Assembly: GCA_022448645.1 (NCBI GenBank)
Contig: JAKVBZ010000009.1
Coordinates: forward strand, 1 to 64,000
Direction: 5' to 3'
DNA: 64,000 bases
Source of the DNA: Pirellulaceae bacterium
GTDB taxonomy: Bacteria; Planctomycetota; Planctomycetia; Pirellulales; Pirellulaceae
Shown here: piece by piece, positions 9,008 to 18,531 of the stretch
How the letters are laid out: the number at the start of each line of letters is the position of its first letter
Numbering within the stretch: position 1 is the first letter of the stretch
Position numbers and translations under genes: made by a program
Notes under the pieces: model-generated
Seen by the model: only the letters and a program-made list of their open reading frames with translations
Told to the model about the DNA's origin: nothing
Databases searched by the model: none

Positions 9008-10153
9008 TTACAATCCTGCCAGGAGTGACTGGCCGATCGCTTGGAGATGGTCGACAAGTGCCGCACTAGGGCTAGCGGCATTCCCTGATGACAATTCCAG
9101 TTGTGGCGGCTGGCGATGGTCGTCAAACGTGTCCAAGAAAGAAGAACTAGTTTCCACGCACAATTTTGATAACAGTACGTTCGCGCCCAGTCCCTCGTCT
9201 CTTTCTGCCGACCGGCGGAGTAGCAGGCAAGGAACTCCCAGGTAGGATACTTCTTCCTGGATACTGCCCCCATCTGTCAACACAAACGCTGCACCTTTTA
9301 GTAAGTGCAAGAAGCTAACATGGTCCATCAGTGGGATTTGCTGGACTCCGGCGGCGTTTAAGGCACTTTCCATTCCATAGGCACGTAAGCGATGCATCGT
9401 AGGGTGGTGCTGTACAAACACAACCGGTCTCCGCTGGTTCGCTGCGAGGATAATCTTCATGACGCGTTGAAGATTCCGCCGTCGATAGATGGTTTCCAAT
9501 CGATGCACCGTGACGACAGCGTAGCCTTCGGGCAATTTGGGCAACGCGGTGGGAGTGCGCTGTAAGTCGCGGGCAACCGTGTCCCAGGCTGTATTCCCCG
9601 GTAGGCGATACATCCGTGTGTCCAGCGCCATCCGTTCCAAATTTTGCTGGGCTACTTCTGATGGTGCAAACAGGTAGTGGGCCAACCGCATGACCCATAC
9701 CCGCACCAGTTCCTCAGGAAACGGATCGAACCAGCGCCAACTACGTAATCCGGCTTCCACATGTGCCACCTTCTGACCACCTCGTCGAGCAATCAGCGTG
9801 GCCAACAGCGTCGACATGGTATCACCGTGCACCAGGCAGATGCCAGTCTGGTCATGGAACAATTCACGCCGCACGTAAGCCGCGTTTGGCAAGTATCGCT
9901 GTGCCAACGACGCGATCCAACGGAGCCCACCGGTTAGCGTCGAGACTCCCGATTGCAGATCCCCGTACATCCGCAGGTCGGGCTGCCGAATCTCGAACTG
10001 TTGCATGATTTCGGGAATCAGTCCAGCGTGCTGACCAGTGTCGAGCAGCTGATAGCTCCAATCGCGCCGATCTAACTCGGCAATCACCGGCGCCATCTTG
10101 ATGAGCTGGGCTTTGGTGCCTAAAAACACGCTAATTGGTACTTGCTGATTCAT
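9008..10153 (-). CDS. UDP-N-acetylglucosamine 2-epimerase (WecB-like)
   Basis: The 381-residue cytoplasmic enzyme matches the non-hydrolysing UDP-GlcNAc 2-epimerase family, which makes UDP-ManNAc for surface polysaccharides. Visible signatures are the N-terminal FLGTKAQLIKMAPVI, LVHGDTMSTLLATL, VAHVEAGLRS, the central VTVHRLET (HRREN in many homologues, so partly changed) and the C-terminal LTDGGSIQEEVSYLGVPCL that binds the nucleotide. Length fits the family. It is transcribed away from the glycosyltransferase gene at 10207, with only 53 bases between the two starts, and marks the left border of the polysaccharide locus. No partner UDP-ManNAc dehydrogenase is seen in the window. Confidence 0.93.
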   Translation of the reverse strand: MNQQVPISVFLGTKAQLIKMAPVIAELDRRDWSYQLLDTGQHAGLIPEIMQQFEIRQPDLRMYGDLQSGVSTLTGGLRWIASLAQRYLPNAAYVRRELFHDQTGICLVHGDTMSTLLATLIARRGGQKVAHVEAGLRSWRWFDPFPEELVRVWVMRLAHYLFAPSEVAQQNLERMALDTRMYRLPGNTAWDTVARDLQRTPTALPKLPEGYAVVTVHRLETIYRRRNLQRVMKIILAANQRRPVVFVQHHPTMHRLRAYGMESALNAAGVQQIPLMDHVSFLHLLKGAAFVLTDGGSIQEEVSYLGVPCLLLRRSAERDEGLGANVLLSKLCVETSSSFLDTFDDHRQPPQLELSSGNAASPSAALVDHLQAIGQSLLAGL

Positions 10154-10206
10154 TCCGACATCTGAAATCTATTGCTACATAAGATCGCGCGTGGCAGAAT
10201 GGAATC
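10154..10206. promoter_or_regulatory. Divergent promoter region, epimerase / glycosyltransferase
   Basis: Two starts lie 53 bases apart and point away from each other, so this AT-richer stretch and the first codons on each side must hold both promoters and translation signals. I could not assign -35/-10 boxes with confidence. Confidence 0.4.
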
Positions 10207-11385
10207 ATGAAGGATCACGCGCCCCAAGTATCTATTATTATAACGTGCCATAACGCTAGGCCATTCGTGGGCGAAGCGATTCTCAGTGCTGTGTCTCAAA
10301 ACAGCAATCTCCAGGTCATCGTCGTGGATGATGGTTCGACGGACGGCTCGTTGGAAGAGATAGAAAAATACGCTTCCCAAGTCGAATTGCTCCGCACCGC
10401 CAATCAAGGGATTGCCGATGCCCGTAATAGGGCGATTGAGAAAGTCCAGGCCCCGTATACACTCTTGCTCGATCACGATGACCGACTGGCTCCAGGGGCG
10501 GTAGAGACTCTACTGTTACCTATGCAGAATTCGCAAGACCGGGTGACGTATGGCCGGTTCGAAGGTTGGGATGCAACGATGACCAGGCGCTTGGCCGTTC
10601 CGGCACTGGCTGGTCTCGCACCGGATCCGATGCAGTATTTGTCCCAAGGCGATTTTACGCCGCCCGGGGCCATCCTGTTTCCATCAAGCGCCTTCCAGCG
10701 AGTTGGCCTGTTGGACCAGTCGGTCGCAGGTTGCGACGACTGGGACTTTTTGGTCCGTTTGGCACGGTCCGGATATGATTTCCACGGTATTGACCGGGTG
10801 GTGTTCCATTATCGCCGGTTGGCCACTTCGGCCAGCAATCGTCCCCAACAGATGCTGGCTGCTGGCCTGGAAGTCATAGGTCGAGCCCACGCGCCAGACG
10901 ACCGAGTGCAACAGGATCGGTATCCAGAAGGTCTTGCCGCCGAGTTCATGCTAGCCAAGCAATTCTTGTGGGGGGCCGATTGTTTTGCGCTATCAGCCGT
11001 TCGTGGTCAGGAGAGTGAAATGGAGGAAGTATTCTGCCGAATTCCCCAGTCGGAAGAGTCATGTTGGTACAGCTTTGTCCTCCACATTCGCCAAATGCTG
11101 GCTTGGCACTGCCAGCCTTATGGACAGAGGGATACTGACCCTTTTGGCAACGGCTTGTTTCGAGCGGCACAATTTTTACAACAAAAGTTATCTTCCTTTG
11201 AGTATGGTTCGAAATTATGGAATGCATTACTTTACCCCGGGTTCAGTGAATTGCTGCGACGGCCAGGGCCTAGGAAGGCAGTTCGCCTGATTAAGGAATG
11301 GCGCCAAGGAAAGTCTGTGTCCACACGACTGCTCGCAGAATTGGCAGCCAGGACGAGCAACGACAAGTCGGAAATAGCGTGTTGA
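10207..11385 (+). CDS. Family 2 glycosyltransferase
   Basis: The 392-residue protein has a GT-A fold GT2 domain in its first 230 residues: SIIITCHNARPFVGEAI, then VVDDGSTDGS for nucleotide binding, and LLDHDDRLAPGA carrying the metal-binding DHD. A CDDWDFLVRLARSGY segment matches the ED/DWD acceptor motif of the family. The last 150 residues form a helical extension of unknown role. It should transfer an activated sugar in the cytoplasm during assembly of the surface polysaccharide encoded here. It starts the rightward run of glycosyltransferase genes that continues to 16305. Confidence 0.93.
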   Translation: MKDHAPQVSIIITCHNARPFVGEAILSAVSQNSNLQVIVVDDGSTDGSLEEIEKYASQVELLRTANQGIADARNRAIEKVQAPYTLLLDHDDRLAPGAVETLLLPMQNSQDRVTYGRFEGWDATMTRRLAVPALAGLAPDPMQYLSQGDFTPPGAILFPSSAFQRVGLLDQSVAGCDDWDFLVRLARSGYDFHGIDRVVFHYRRLATSASNRPQQMLAAGLEVIGRAHAPDDRVQQDRYPEGLAAEFMLAKQFLWGADCFALSAVRGQESEMEEVFCRIPQSEESCWYSFVLHIRQMLAWHCQPYGQRDTDPFGNGLFRAAQFLQQKLSSFEYGSKLWNALLYPGFSELLRRPGPRKAVRLIKEWRQGKSVSTRLLAELAARTSNDKSEIAC

Positions 11386-11506
11386 CCTCAGGCCTGCGGT
11401 GGGAGGTCAGTGTCGCCTCGCCGATCGACAAACAAAGATTTCTTTGGCCATCTTTTGAGAAGGCATCATCAAGGCAACAGCATCGACGGACGGGTCAGAC
11501 GAGAGC

Positions 11507-12454
11507 ATGGGTAACGAGAACGAACGAGAACGCGGATCTCTCAGCGTGTTGTTGGCTACACGAAACCGCAGTCAGATACTGTCTTCTTTTTTGGCTCGAC
11601 TGACACAGCTTGACCATCCTTATGACTGGGAGCTGATTCTTGTCGACAATGACAGTTCTGACGACACGCAGGCAGTAGCCAATCGCTATCTGGATCAACT
11701 ACCGCTCATGTTGTTGCAGGAGAGTCGTCGTGGCAAAAGTCGGGCGTTGAACCGTGGCATTGCTGCGGCCAGGGGAGAACTGTTGGTTTTTGTCGACGAC
11801 GATATCACGCCTCGTCAAGATTGGTTGCTATGTTGGGAGCAGGCGAGTGTCGATTTTCCGGAAATTAATGTGTTTGGTGGTCGGATTTGTGTCGACGCTG
11901 AAACATTACCGAGGTGGCTGAATCGCTCTTTTAACTTGAGGAACCTTTTAACTGCCGAACACGACTTGGGCACCGAGAATAGGGGTTATTCATTCAATCA
12001 GTATCCCTGGGGACCCAACTTGGCCGTTCGCCGATCTGCTCTAGCGGTGGTGGAAAGACCTTGGCCAGAAAACGTAGGTCCGGGCAGCCAGTTGCCAGTT
12101 GGTGATGAGTACGCATTTTTATCCAAAATTAGTCGCCCCAGCGCACCGGACCGGTTATATCTGGCGCAGAGCATTGTCAATCATCAGCCTGAGCATAAAG
12201 ACATTACGTTTCCGGGAACCATGATACGCTGTTTTCAAGGAGGTTGGGCGAGTGGAAGGTTGCGTGTGCGTGATACACAGCCAGAAGCTCAGGCTGACCC
12301 CTTTCTAGAGAATCGTCCCAGGTTGGTCAGACGAACGTTGCATCGATTGCGGGCTTGTCGCAGCATGATGGAACTTTTCTTGATCGCCGTGCGCGCCTCA
12401 GGGACTTGTTGCGGCACACTTGCGAGATGGCTTTGGGGCAGGTCTAGTGGATGA
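11507..12454 (+). CDS. Family 2 glycosyltransferase
   Basis: The 315-residue protein is a GT2 enzyme: SVLLATRNRSQILSSFLARL, the sugar-nucleotide motif LVDNDSSDDT and the metal-binding VFVDDDITPRQDW are all present. The segment PWGPNLAVRRSAL and the later GDEYAFLSKI match the acceptor half of the family. A gap of 121 bases separates it from the preceding GT2 gene. Its stop codon overlaps the ATG of the small exported protein that follows (ATGA at 12451-12454), which implies translational coupling between the transferase and that peptide. Confidence 0.92.
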   Translation: MGNENERERGSLSVLLATRNRSQILSSFLARLTQLDHPYDWELILVDNDSSDDTQAVANRYLDQLPLMLLQESRRGKSRALNRGIAAARGELLVFVDDDITPRQDWLLCWEQASVDFPEINVFGGRICVDAETLPRWLNRSFNLRNLLTAEHDLGTENRGYSFNQYPWGPNLAVRRSALAVVERPWPENVGPGSQLPVGDEYAFLSKISRPSAPDRLYLAQSIVNHQPEHKDITFPGTMIRCFQGGWASGRLRVRDTQPEAQADPFLENRPRLVRRTLHRLRACRSMMELFLIAVRASGTCCGTLARWLWGRSSG

Positions 12455-12780
12455 AACGCAAGCTATCGCTAAAAATTCCGACGGTGCTCTCGTTGCTACT
12501 TCTATGGATGTCCGTCGTCATCATCGGAGTTCAAGCGACTGGCGCTCCCGGATTAAAAGAATTGTCATGGGTGGTGGGTGGCGAAGAAGGGTCAGGTGGC
12601 GAACGCATCCCTGCCTGGCAGGCTGGTTCCCTGCAGGTACATGCTGCCTGCGACACCACCAAGATCCCCTATTTCCATTGCTTGTGGCAGAATCAGTGCG
12701 TCGAAGGTTGCGGGCCAGCGGAGGTTCGTACATGTGCCTTGCACAGAAGGTTTCTGGTATTTTCCGGCAGCTCTACATAG
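12451..12780 (+). CDS. Small cysteine-rich exported protein of unknown function
   Basis: The 109-residue frame begins with a basic N-terminus and a hydrophobic stretch (KIPTVLSLLLLWMSVVIIGV), so it should be exported or membrane-anchored. After an acidic/glycine-rich piece (ELSWVVGGEEGSGGE) the C-terminal half carries six cysteines within about 30 residues (Cys67 onward), enough for three disulfides. The ELxxVxGG pattern resembles double-glycine leader cleavage sites, although the long hydrophobic part before it is atypical. The ATGA overlap with the upstream GT2 gene favours a real gene. I recognise no family. It could be a secreted structural or processed peptide, or a chance frame. Confidence 0.55.
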   Translation: MKRKLSLKIPTVLSLLLLWMSVVIIGVQATGAPGLKELSWVVGGEEGSGGERIPAWQAGSLQVHAACDTTKIPYFHCLWQNQCVEGCGPAEVRTCALHRRFLVFSGSST

Positions 12781-12876
12781 ACGTATGTTCTCATGTTAGC
12801 TCGTGAGATAGCACGCACCAGCCGGTCGTATTCGGATCACCAATAAGCGGGAACACTACCTCGAGAGATTCCTTCC

Positions 12877-15800
12877 ATGAATCGCCAATCGTCAGCGTGC
12901 TGCCGCTATTGGATTGACGAAGTTTATGCGCCCGTGTTGCAGGATCAAAACTCCACGTTGCTAGTGTCTGGCTGGGCAACTTTATCGAGTGCGTCTCCGC
13001 CTCTTTGCATAAAGCTAGTGACCGAAACGGGAACGGTCGCCCAAGTGGTCGCCAACAGTCCGAGGCCGGATGTTGTCGAGCGTTTTCAAGCAACAGCAGG
13101 CGCCGCTGGAGGGCCGAACGAGCAGTGCGGTTTTCATTTGTCAGTAAAGTTTCCGCTTGCCGCACATCAGCTGCGTGTGATTGCTCAGTGGGCCGAAGGC
13201 GAGGCTGTACTTATCAACGCGCCCCTTGCTTCTTTGCAAGAAGGAACCGACGGAAAAGCGAAATGGCGCACCGCTGGTCCCACGAGTCGGTTTTTAGTCG
13301 ACAAGGCTATTAATTTCATCTCGCCTCATCAATGGTTTCGGCGCATCCGGCATTGGTGCGGGAACGTCGTAAAAAGCCTTCGTCCGCGAGAGACCCCAAT
13401 AGCTCCAGTTGTGGTAGCGCAGCCGTGGACCAAGTACGAGGCTCATATCCAGAATAACGACCTGACTGCGCTGGTCCGTAAAAAATTGCATCGAGCTCTC
13501 GATGAATTCAACGATCTGCCTTTGATCAGCATCGTGATGCCTGTTTACAACGTGGAGCCGCATTGGTTGGCGGAAGCAGTGCGATCCATTCAAGACCAGG
13601 TTTATCCGCATTGGGAGCTGTTGATTGCCGATGATGCATCCACACGCGAAGATTTACGAACCTATTTAGAAACGCTTTCCGATGACCCGAGAATTCACAT
13701 ACTTTGGCGAGCCGAAAACGGAAATATCTGTGCGGCTAGCAACTCTGCAGCCGAATTGGCCAAAGGAGAGTACTTGGTTTTTATGGATAACGACGATGCA
13801 CTGGCCCCGCACGCGTTGTTCGAACTGGTTCGCCTGCTACAATCCTACGCCGACGCTGATCTAATCTATTCGGACGAAGATAAGATTGATGAGAATGGTC
13901 GTCGCTACGATCCGCAGTTCAAGCCCGACTGGTCACCCGAATTGCTTCTCAGCTACAACTATCTCAATCATCTTGTTTGCCTGCGGCGAACATTGTTTGA
14001 AGAGGTGGGGCGTTTTAGAGTTGGCTACGAAGGCGCACAAGACTATGACTTGTGGTTACGGGTTATGGAGTCGACAACCCGCATTCATCACATACCCAAG
14101 GTTCTCTACCACTGGCGCGCCTTGCCTACTTCGACGGCCTATGAGGCGACGGTAAAACCAGAAATGTTTCGTGCGGCTCGCCAAGCCTTGCAGGATCATT
14201 GTGACCGCCAAGGTCATGTGGCGACCACCTACGAACCGGAAATTGCTCAGCGCTTACGGTTACCTATCTATCAATTGGAATGGCCCGATGTGGGCCCACT
14301 CGTGACGGTGCTCGTCGTGGCTGATGGCAGGGTCGAACCGCTGCAAACATGTCTTGATGCCCTGCGTGCCAGAACGACATACCAGAATCTACAGATTGTG
14401 GTGATCGATCCAGGTGCCAATGACCCAGCTTGGTTGGCGTATGGGGACCGCCTGCAAAAGGAAGGCTGTGTGATTTTACGAGGCGTCGAGAGCGGCCAAC
14501 CGGTCGCGCCACTGCGCCTGTTGAATCAGGCTGTACGTGAGGTCGAATCGGACTTGATCCTGTTGCTCGACGGTGCCGTAGAAGTTGTGGATCCCAAATG
14601 GCTGTCGCGCATGGTGGGATATTTGAGCATTCCAGGCGTCGGGATTACTGGCGCCCGCTTGGTGACGCCGGACGGAAAAATTTATGAGTCTGGTATCACA
14701 TTGCAAATGTGGCAGGGAATCGCACCGCAGGCAGCATTTGCGGAACAAGCTTCCGACGAGGTGAGCTACTATTTTCAAGCAGAGTCGACGAGGAATTGTG
14801 CGGCTGTCAGTCGCGCTTGCCTGCTCACGAGACGTAGTTTGTTCTTGCAACTGGGTGGCTTTGACGAAACCACTTTTTCTGACCGGTACGCGGACGTCGA
14901 CCTGTGTCTCCGGATACGTGACCAGCAGCAGCGCGTCGTTTGCGTGGCAGATGTGGAACTCCTTCACCACGGCACGCCCGAATCACCGCGAGACTTTCCC
15001 CAGGATCTGGCCGCCTTTCGTCGCCAATCCGGACACCGCAGCGACCCCTACTACAATCCGAATCTTTCGAGAACACACGGCTATGCCTTAGATCCCCACT
15101 GTCAGCTGGACGACGATGTCGTTACGGCCGGTCGATTGAATGTGTTGTTTGTGACACACAACCTAAATCTGGAAGGAGCACCTAAAGCACTCTATGAGAT
15201 GGCTACGGGTTTGAGGGCGCGCAGTCAGATCACACCCACATTAGCCTCACCGTCCGACGGACCATTGCGTGAGTGGTTTGTACAAGCTGATATCGATGTG
15301 CATTTAATGGGATTTCCGGGGTGTGACAACGTCGTCTCGGGTTGGACCTGTGCAGAAGACTACCAGGCGACGTTAAATGCGGTGCGCAGCGAATTACGGC
15401 AGCACAATCCTGACGTCATTGTCGTTAATACGTTGTACAACTTCTTTATGGTGAAGGCGGCTGTGGAACTAAAGATACCCGTGGTCTGGGTGGTATATGA
15501 GAGCTATTCGCGCGAAAAGTTGGACCGGGTGTTGGCAGAATATGTTCGCCATGACTGTTTTGCAGCATTCGCTGCAGCGCAACAGGTGGTGTTTGTTTCC
15601 GCAGACACACGCGAACTTTATCGTGCCTTTACCCCCAGACATAATGTTTCAGTGATTCACAACGGACTCGATACAACGAACATCGATTCGTACATGCGCC
15701 GAGTCACCCGCAAAATGGCGCGCGAGCGAATCGGTGCGTCGGACAATCGAAATATCATCATCACGGTAGGCACTATTTGTGAACGGAAGGCACAACACGT

Positions 15801-16305
15801 GCTGGTAGAGGCCGCAGCTCGGTTGTGCGACCGTGACGATTGGTGTTGTTATTTAGTGGGGCTGCAACCGGAGCTAACAGATCATTGTGTGCGCAAAATT
15901 GAGCACCTAATCACATCTTATGAACTGCAGGACACGGTGCGACTGGTTCCAGCCACTCCAGACGTATATGACTATTTTCGGGCTGCGGACATGTTCGTTC
16001 TGTGTTCGAAAGAAGAAGGTTATAACTTGTCGGTTTTGGAGGCTGAGGCGTTTGGTCTACCAATCTTAACGACACCTTGCCCAGGCGTGCGGGAACAAGT
16101 GCGTCACGGTGTGAACGCCATGATTTACCCGATGGGCGATTCGTGCGAACTGGCTGATCAGCTCAGGCATTTGTTAGATGACCCCGGGATATGCCAGGCC
16201 ATGGGGCAAGCGTCCGCCGACATGTTTTGCTGTCTGGCGACCTACCCTGAGATGTTGGCTGAATACGAACGGGCACTGTTGCGGGCGACCTGCTCGGTCT
16301 CTTGA
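12877..16305 (+). CDS. Giant three-catalytic-domain glycosyltransferase (beta-sandwich-GT2-GT2-GT4)
   Basis: The 1,142-residue protein opens with a roughly 110-residue beta-sandwich-like domain with the LLVSGWA and NSPRPDVVERF signatures seen in front of other polysaccharide transferases. A GT2 domain follows at about 213-440 (LISIVMPVYNV, LLIADDAST, VFMDNDDALAP, YSDEDKID). A second, more divergent GT2-like domain spans about 470-720 (VTVLVVADGRV, LLLDGAVEVVDP). A GT4 domain occupies about 750-1142 (NVLFVTHNLNLEGAP, TVGTICERKAQH and EEGYNLSVLEAEAFGLPIL with the paired glutamates). Such fusions make O-antigen-like repeat units, each domain probably adding one sugar. The second GT2 lacks the normal DxD, so it may be non-catalytic. 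It ends 47 bases from the convergent next gene. Confidence 0.92.
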   Translation: MNRQSSACCRYWIDEVYAPVLQDQNSTLLVSGWATLSSASPPLCIKLVTETGTVAQVVANSPRPDVVERFQATAGAAGGPNEQCGFHLSVKFPLAAHQLRVIAQWAEGEAVLINAPLASLQEGTDGKAKWRTAGPTSRFLVDKAINFISPHQWFRRIRHWCGNVVKSLRPRETPIAPVVVAQPWTKYEAHIQNNDLTALVRKKLHRALDEFNDLPLISIVMPVYNVEPHWLAEAVRSIQDQVYPHWELLIADDASTREDLRTYLETLSDDPRIHILWRAENGNICAASNSAAELAKGEYLVFMDNDDALAPHALFELVRLLQSYADADLIYSDEDKIDENGRRYDPQFKPDWSPELLLSYNYLNHLVCLRRTLFEEVGRFRVGYEGAQDYDLWLRVMESTTRIHHIPKVLYHWRALPTSTAYEATVKPEMFRAARQALQDHCDRQGHVATTYEPEIAQRLRLPIYQLEWPDVGPLVTVLVVADGRVEPLQTCLDALRARTTYQNLQIVVIDPGANDPAWLAYGDRLQKEGCVILRGVESGQPVAPLRLLNQAVREVESDLILLLDGAVEVVDPKWLSRMVGYLSIPGVGITGARLVTPDGKIYESGITLQMWQGIAPQAAFAEQASDEVSYYFQAESTRNCAAVSRACLLTRRSLFLQLGGFDETTFSDRYADVDLCLRIRDQQQRVVCVADVELLHHGTPESPRDFPQDLAAFRRQSGHRSDPYYNPNLSRTHGYALDPHCQLDDDVVTAGRLNVLFVTHNLNLEGAPKALYEMATGLRARSQITPTLASPSDGPLREWFVQADIDVHLMGFPGCDNVVSGWTCAEDYQATLNAVRSELRQHNPDVIVVNTLYNFFMVKAAVELKIPVVWVVYESYSREKLDRVLAEYVRHDCFAAFAAAQQVVFVSADTRELYRAFTPRHNVSVIHNGLDTTNIDSYMRRVTRKMARERIGASDNRNIIITVGTICERKAQHVLVEAAARLCDRDDWCCYLVGLQPELTDHCVRKIEHLITSYELQDTVRLVPATPDVYDYFRAADMFVLCSKEEGYNLSVLEAEAFGLPILTTPCPGVREQVRHGVNAMIYPMGDSCELADQLRHLLDDPGICQAMGQASADMFCCLATYPEMLAEYERALLRATCSVS

Positions 16306-16352
16306 TGATTCAGCGTTCAGGAAGGGCGTTGTTGTTTTTCGGTGCCCATCCA

Positions 16353-18506
16353 TTACGGAAAAATATGATGGACCAAGGGCCGCAAGTATTGAGAGAGGAC
16401 GAATTGGGTCGACAGTGCCTCAAACGCTCGCAGGCGCACCGAGTCTGCTCGTTGTCGTCCCTCGTCGGTGTGGAGTAGCCATTCAATCAAAGAAGGCATC
16501 TCCTGCAATTTGCAGCTGAGATAATGCACATCGGGCTGAAGCCCCGGCACTTCGTAGCAAGGTTCTGTGACGACGAGCGTTTTCTGCCAGAATCCTTGAA
16601 GGGCCATGCGGTGCCATTCAAAATAGCGAAACTCGTCACGGTGAATGTTTAGCAGGATTTTGCTCCGTCGACTAATGCCCGCAGCCGCGACGACATCCAT
16701 GCCGTCGGATGCGGTCGTCAGCGGATAGTCTGGAGAGCTGATGTGAAAGAAACAACGATATTGGCTGAAGAAACTAGCGTGTTGTGCGAAAAAAGATTCG
16801 CGACGCTGGGAAACCGAACCCACATACATGACGTCGATCGGGCGGTTGGGAAATGGTGTGTCCTCAGCCAGCGGAGCAGACCTCCAAGGTGACGGAATGG
16901 CCCTCAGGGCGGGAACATCCGGCAGCAAACGATCGGGTTCCATGGGGCCGTAGTTGTCAATGTAACCTAGTGGCAGGAAGTGTGTCGGAATTCCCAGGTA
17001 GCAGAGTGCCGCAGCCGACTGAGAATTCATGTCGATAACGGCATGGGCATGTTCCAGTAGTGGTAGTGCACGAATGAACCATTGTGTGTGTAACTGCTCG
17101 GTATTCAACATGATGGACTGCTGAAGAAAAGCATGTCCTGACCATCGTGGCCCATTACCAAGCACGAAGAACTCGTGTGGGGCCACAATGACATCGTGTG
17201 TCAGGGAGCGAGGACGCTCTGTGTCTTCATCGAGTGGTTGAGCTGGTATCCCACATCGCCGAAAACCTTCTACGAGCAGGTCTCGAATTTCCGTGAAGTA
17301 AAAGTTTCCTCGGCTACTGACATACACGCCAACGTTCATGGACTCCAGGTCCTGCTCTCGCTGGGGCTGGTCGCGGTGAAGGTATGCCGTATAGGAATCT
17401 TCTGTTGTTTCCAGCTCCGCGATTTTCAGCAATTCCGTCGCCTGGTCTGGTGAGAGCGCGATTCGTCCTTCTCGAAACCCAGAACGAAGAAAATGCTGCG
17501 TAGGGTCGATGTCAATGTTCGCCAGATCAGTGTGGGTTTCCAGGTAGAAATCTGGGTCAAACCAACCGAGCTCGACGAATCGTTCTAACGTGGCACTGTG
17601 TTCTATCTTCACTTTTCCACGGCGGCGCGCTAACCAGCGTTGTAAACGAATCCACAAATACTCGGCAGACCTTCGTGGGTGGCTCAAGATTCGTAGGATA
17701 CGACGCCATAAGGGAGATTTTCGACCAGGTGCTTTCAACCGACTGGCGGGTACCACGAAAGTGATCCAAGGATGGCGCCGCCGAATTTCCTTTTTTAACT
17801 TTTCGAGGTTAGCAGATGTGTTGGTAATGGTTTGGAGCATCGATGTATCGTGGAGGCGGTATCGTGCCAGTATTTCCGGCACGCGGACAGCTCGGCATTC
17901 ACGTTCGACGAGCTTGCACCACAAGTCAAAATCTTCCCAGCCTGTGACTTCCATGGTGGAGTAGCCACCCACGGCCAGTAATGTCTCCCGGTCCAAAAGA
18001 GCCATGGCATCGATATAATTGCCTTCTTCGAAGCGTCGCCTGCTCCAAAGATTGACGTTGAGCAGTTTTTGCTCTTCGCCAAAAACCTCGAGAATGGGAA
18101 AGACAACTGCTCCATCGGATGCCATCGCCGCCTCTAGGCATTGCTCTAAACATCGAGGATAGAGTTGATTGTCGGCATCCTGAATAAAACAATATTTCGT
18201 GTCCGCCAGAGCCACGGCCGTATTACGAGTGATGGGCAGGCCCTGATTCTGGGTGTGCCTTACCAGCGAAACGGAATCAAATCGTTCTGCGTGTTTTTCT
18301 AACCAACTGGATACGCGGCCTGCCGACCCATCCGTGGATGCATCGTCGATGATTACCAGATCAAAATGTTCCAGCGTCTGCAGGCGTAGGGACTCAAGTG
18401 TTTCCTCGATGAAATCGCAGTAGTTATAAAGGCTGATGCATACGGTCACCACGTGCCGTGAGGCGCGGTTTTGGTCAAACAATGTGGTGTACGGGCCGGT
18501 TTGCAT
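16353..18506 (-). CDS. Bifunctional glycosyltransferase: GT2 plus CgeB/GT1-like C-terminus
   Basis: With the ATG at 18506 the product is 717 residues; a TTG at 18566 would add 20 residues but overlap the upstream gene by 35 bases. A GT2 domain comes first (VTVCISLYNYCDFIEETL, LVIIDDASTDGS, CFIQDADNQLYPRCL, TGWEDFDLWCKL). A linker includes FDPDFYLETHTDL and HFLRSGFREGRIALSP, a short module often found between transferase domains. The C-terminal third (DVMYVGSVSQRRE, then KILLNIHRDEFRYFEWHR and KTLVVTEPC) resembles CgeB-like glycosyltransferases. The enzyme probably adds two sugars to the surface glycan. It is the last gene of a leftward run of three transferases. Confidence 0.9.
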   Translation of the reverse strand: MQTGPYTTLFDQNRASRHVVTVCISLYNYCDFIEETLESLRLQTLEHFDLVIIDDASTDGSAGRVSSWLEKHAERFDSVSLVRHTQNQGLPITRNTAVALADTKYCFIQDADNQLYPRCLEQCLEAAMASDGAVVFPILEVFGEEQKLLNVNLWSRRRFEEGNYIDAMALLDRETLLAVGGYSTMEVTGWEDFDLWCKLVERECRAVRVPEILARYRLHDTSMLQTITNTSANLEKLKKEIRRRHPWITFVVPASRLKAPGRKSPLWRRILRILSHPRRSAEYLWIRLQRWLARRRGKVKIEHSATLERFVELGWFDPDFYLETHTDLANIDIDPTQHFLRSGFREGRIALSPDQATELLKIAELETTEDSYTAYLHRDQPQREQDLESMNVGVYVSSRGNFYFTEIRDLLVEGFRRCGIPAQPLDEDTERPRSLTHDVIVAPHEFFVLGNGPRWSGHAFLQQSIMLNTEQLHTQWFIRALPLLEHAHAVIDMNSQSAAALCYLGIPTHFLPLGYIDNYGPMEPDRLLPDVPALRAIPSPWRSAPLAEDTPFPNRPIDVMYVGSVSQRRESFFAQHASFFSQYRCFFHISSPDYPLTTASDGMDVVAAAGISRRSKILLNIHRDEFRYFEWHRMALQGFWQKTLVVTEPCYEVPGLQPDVHYLSCKLQEMPSLIEWLLHTDEGRQRADSVRLRAFEALSTQFVLSQYLRPLVHHIFP

Positions 18507-18531
18507 GTTGTGTTGGGCAGAAAGTCTCGCG

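Noticed and set aside
12420..12806. 128-codon frame overlapping the small exported protein
   Set aside because: Arginine-rich, starts inside the glycosyltransferase, and the ATGA-coupled frame with a signal peptide explains the region better.
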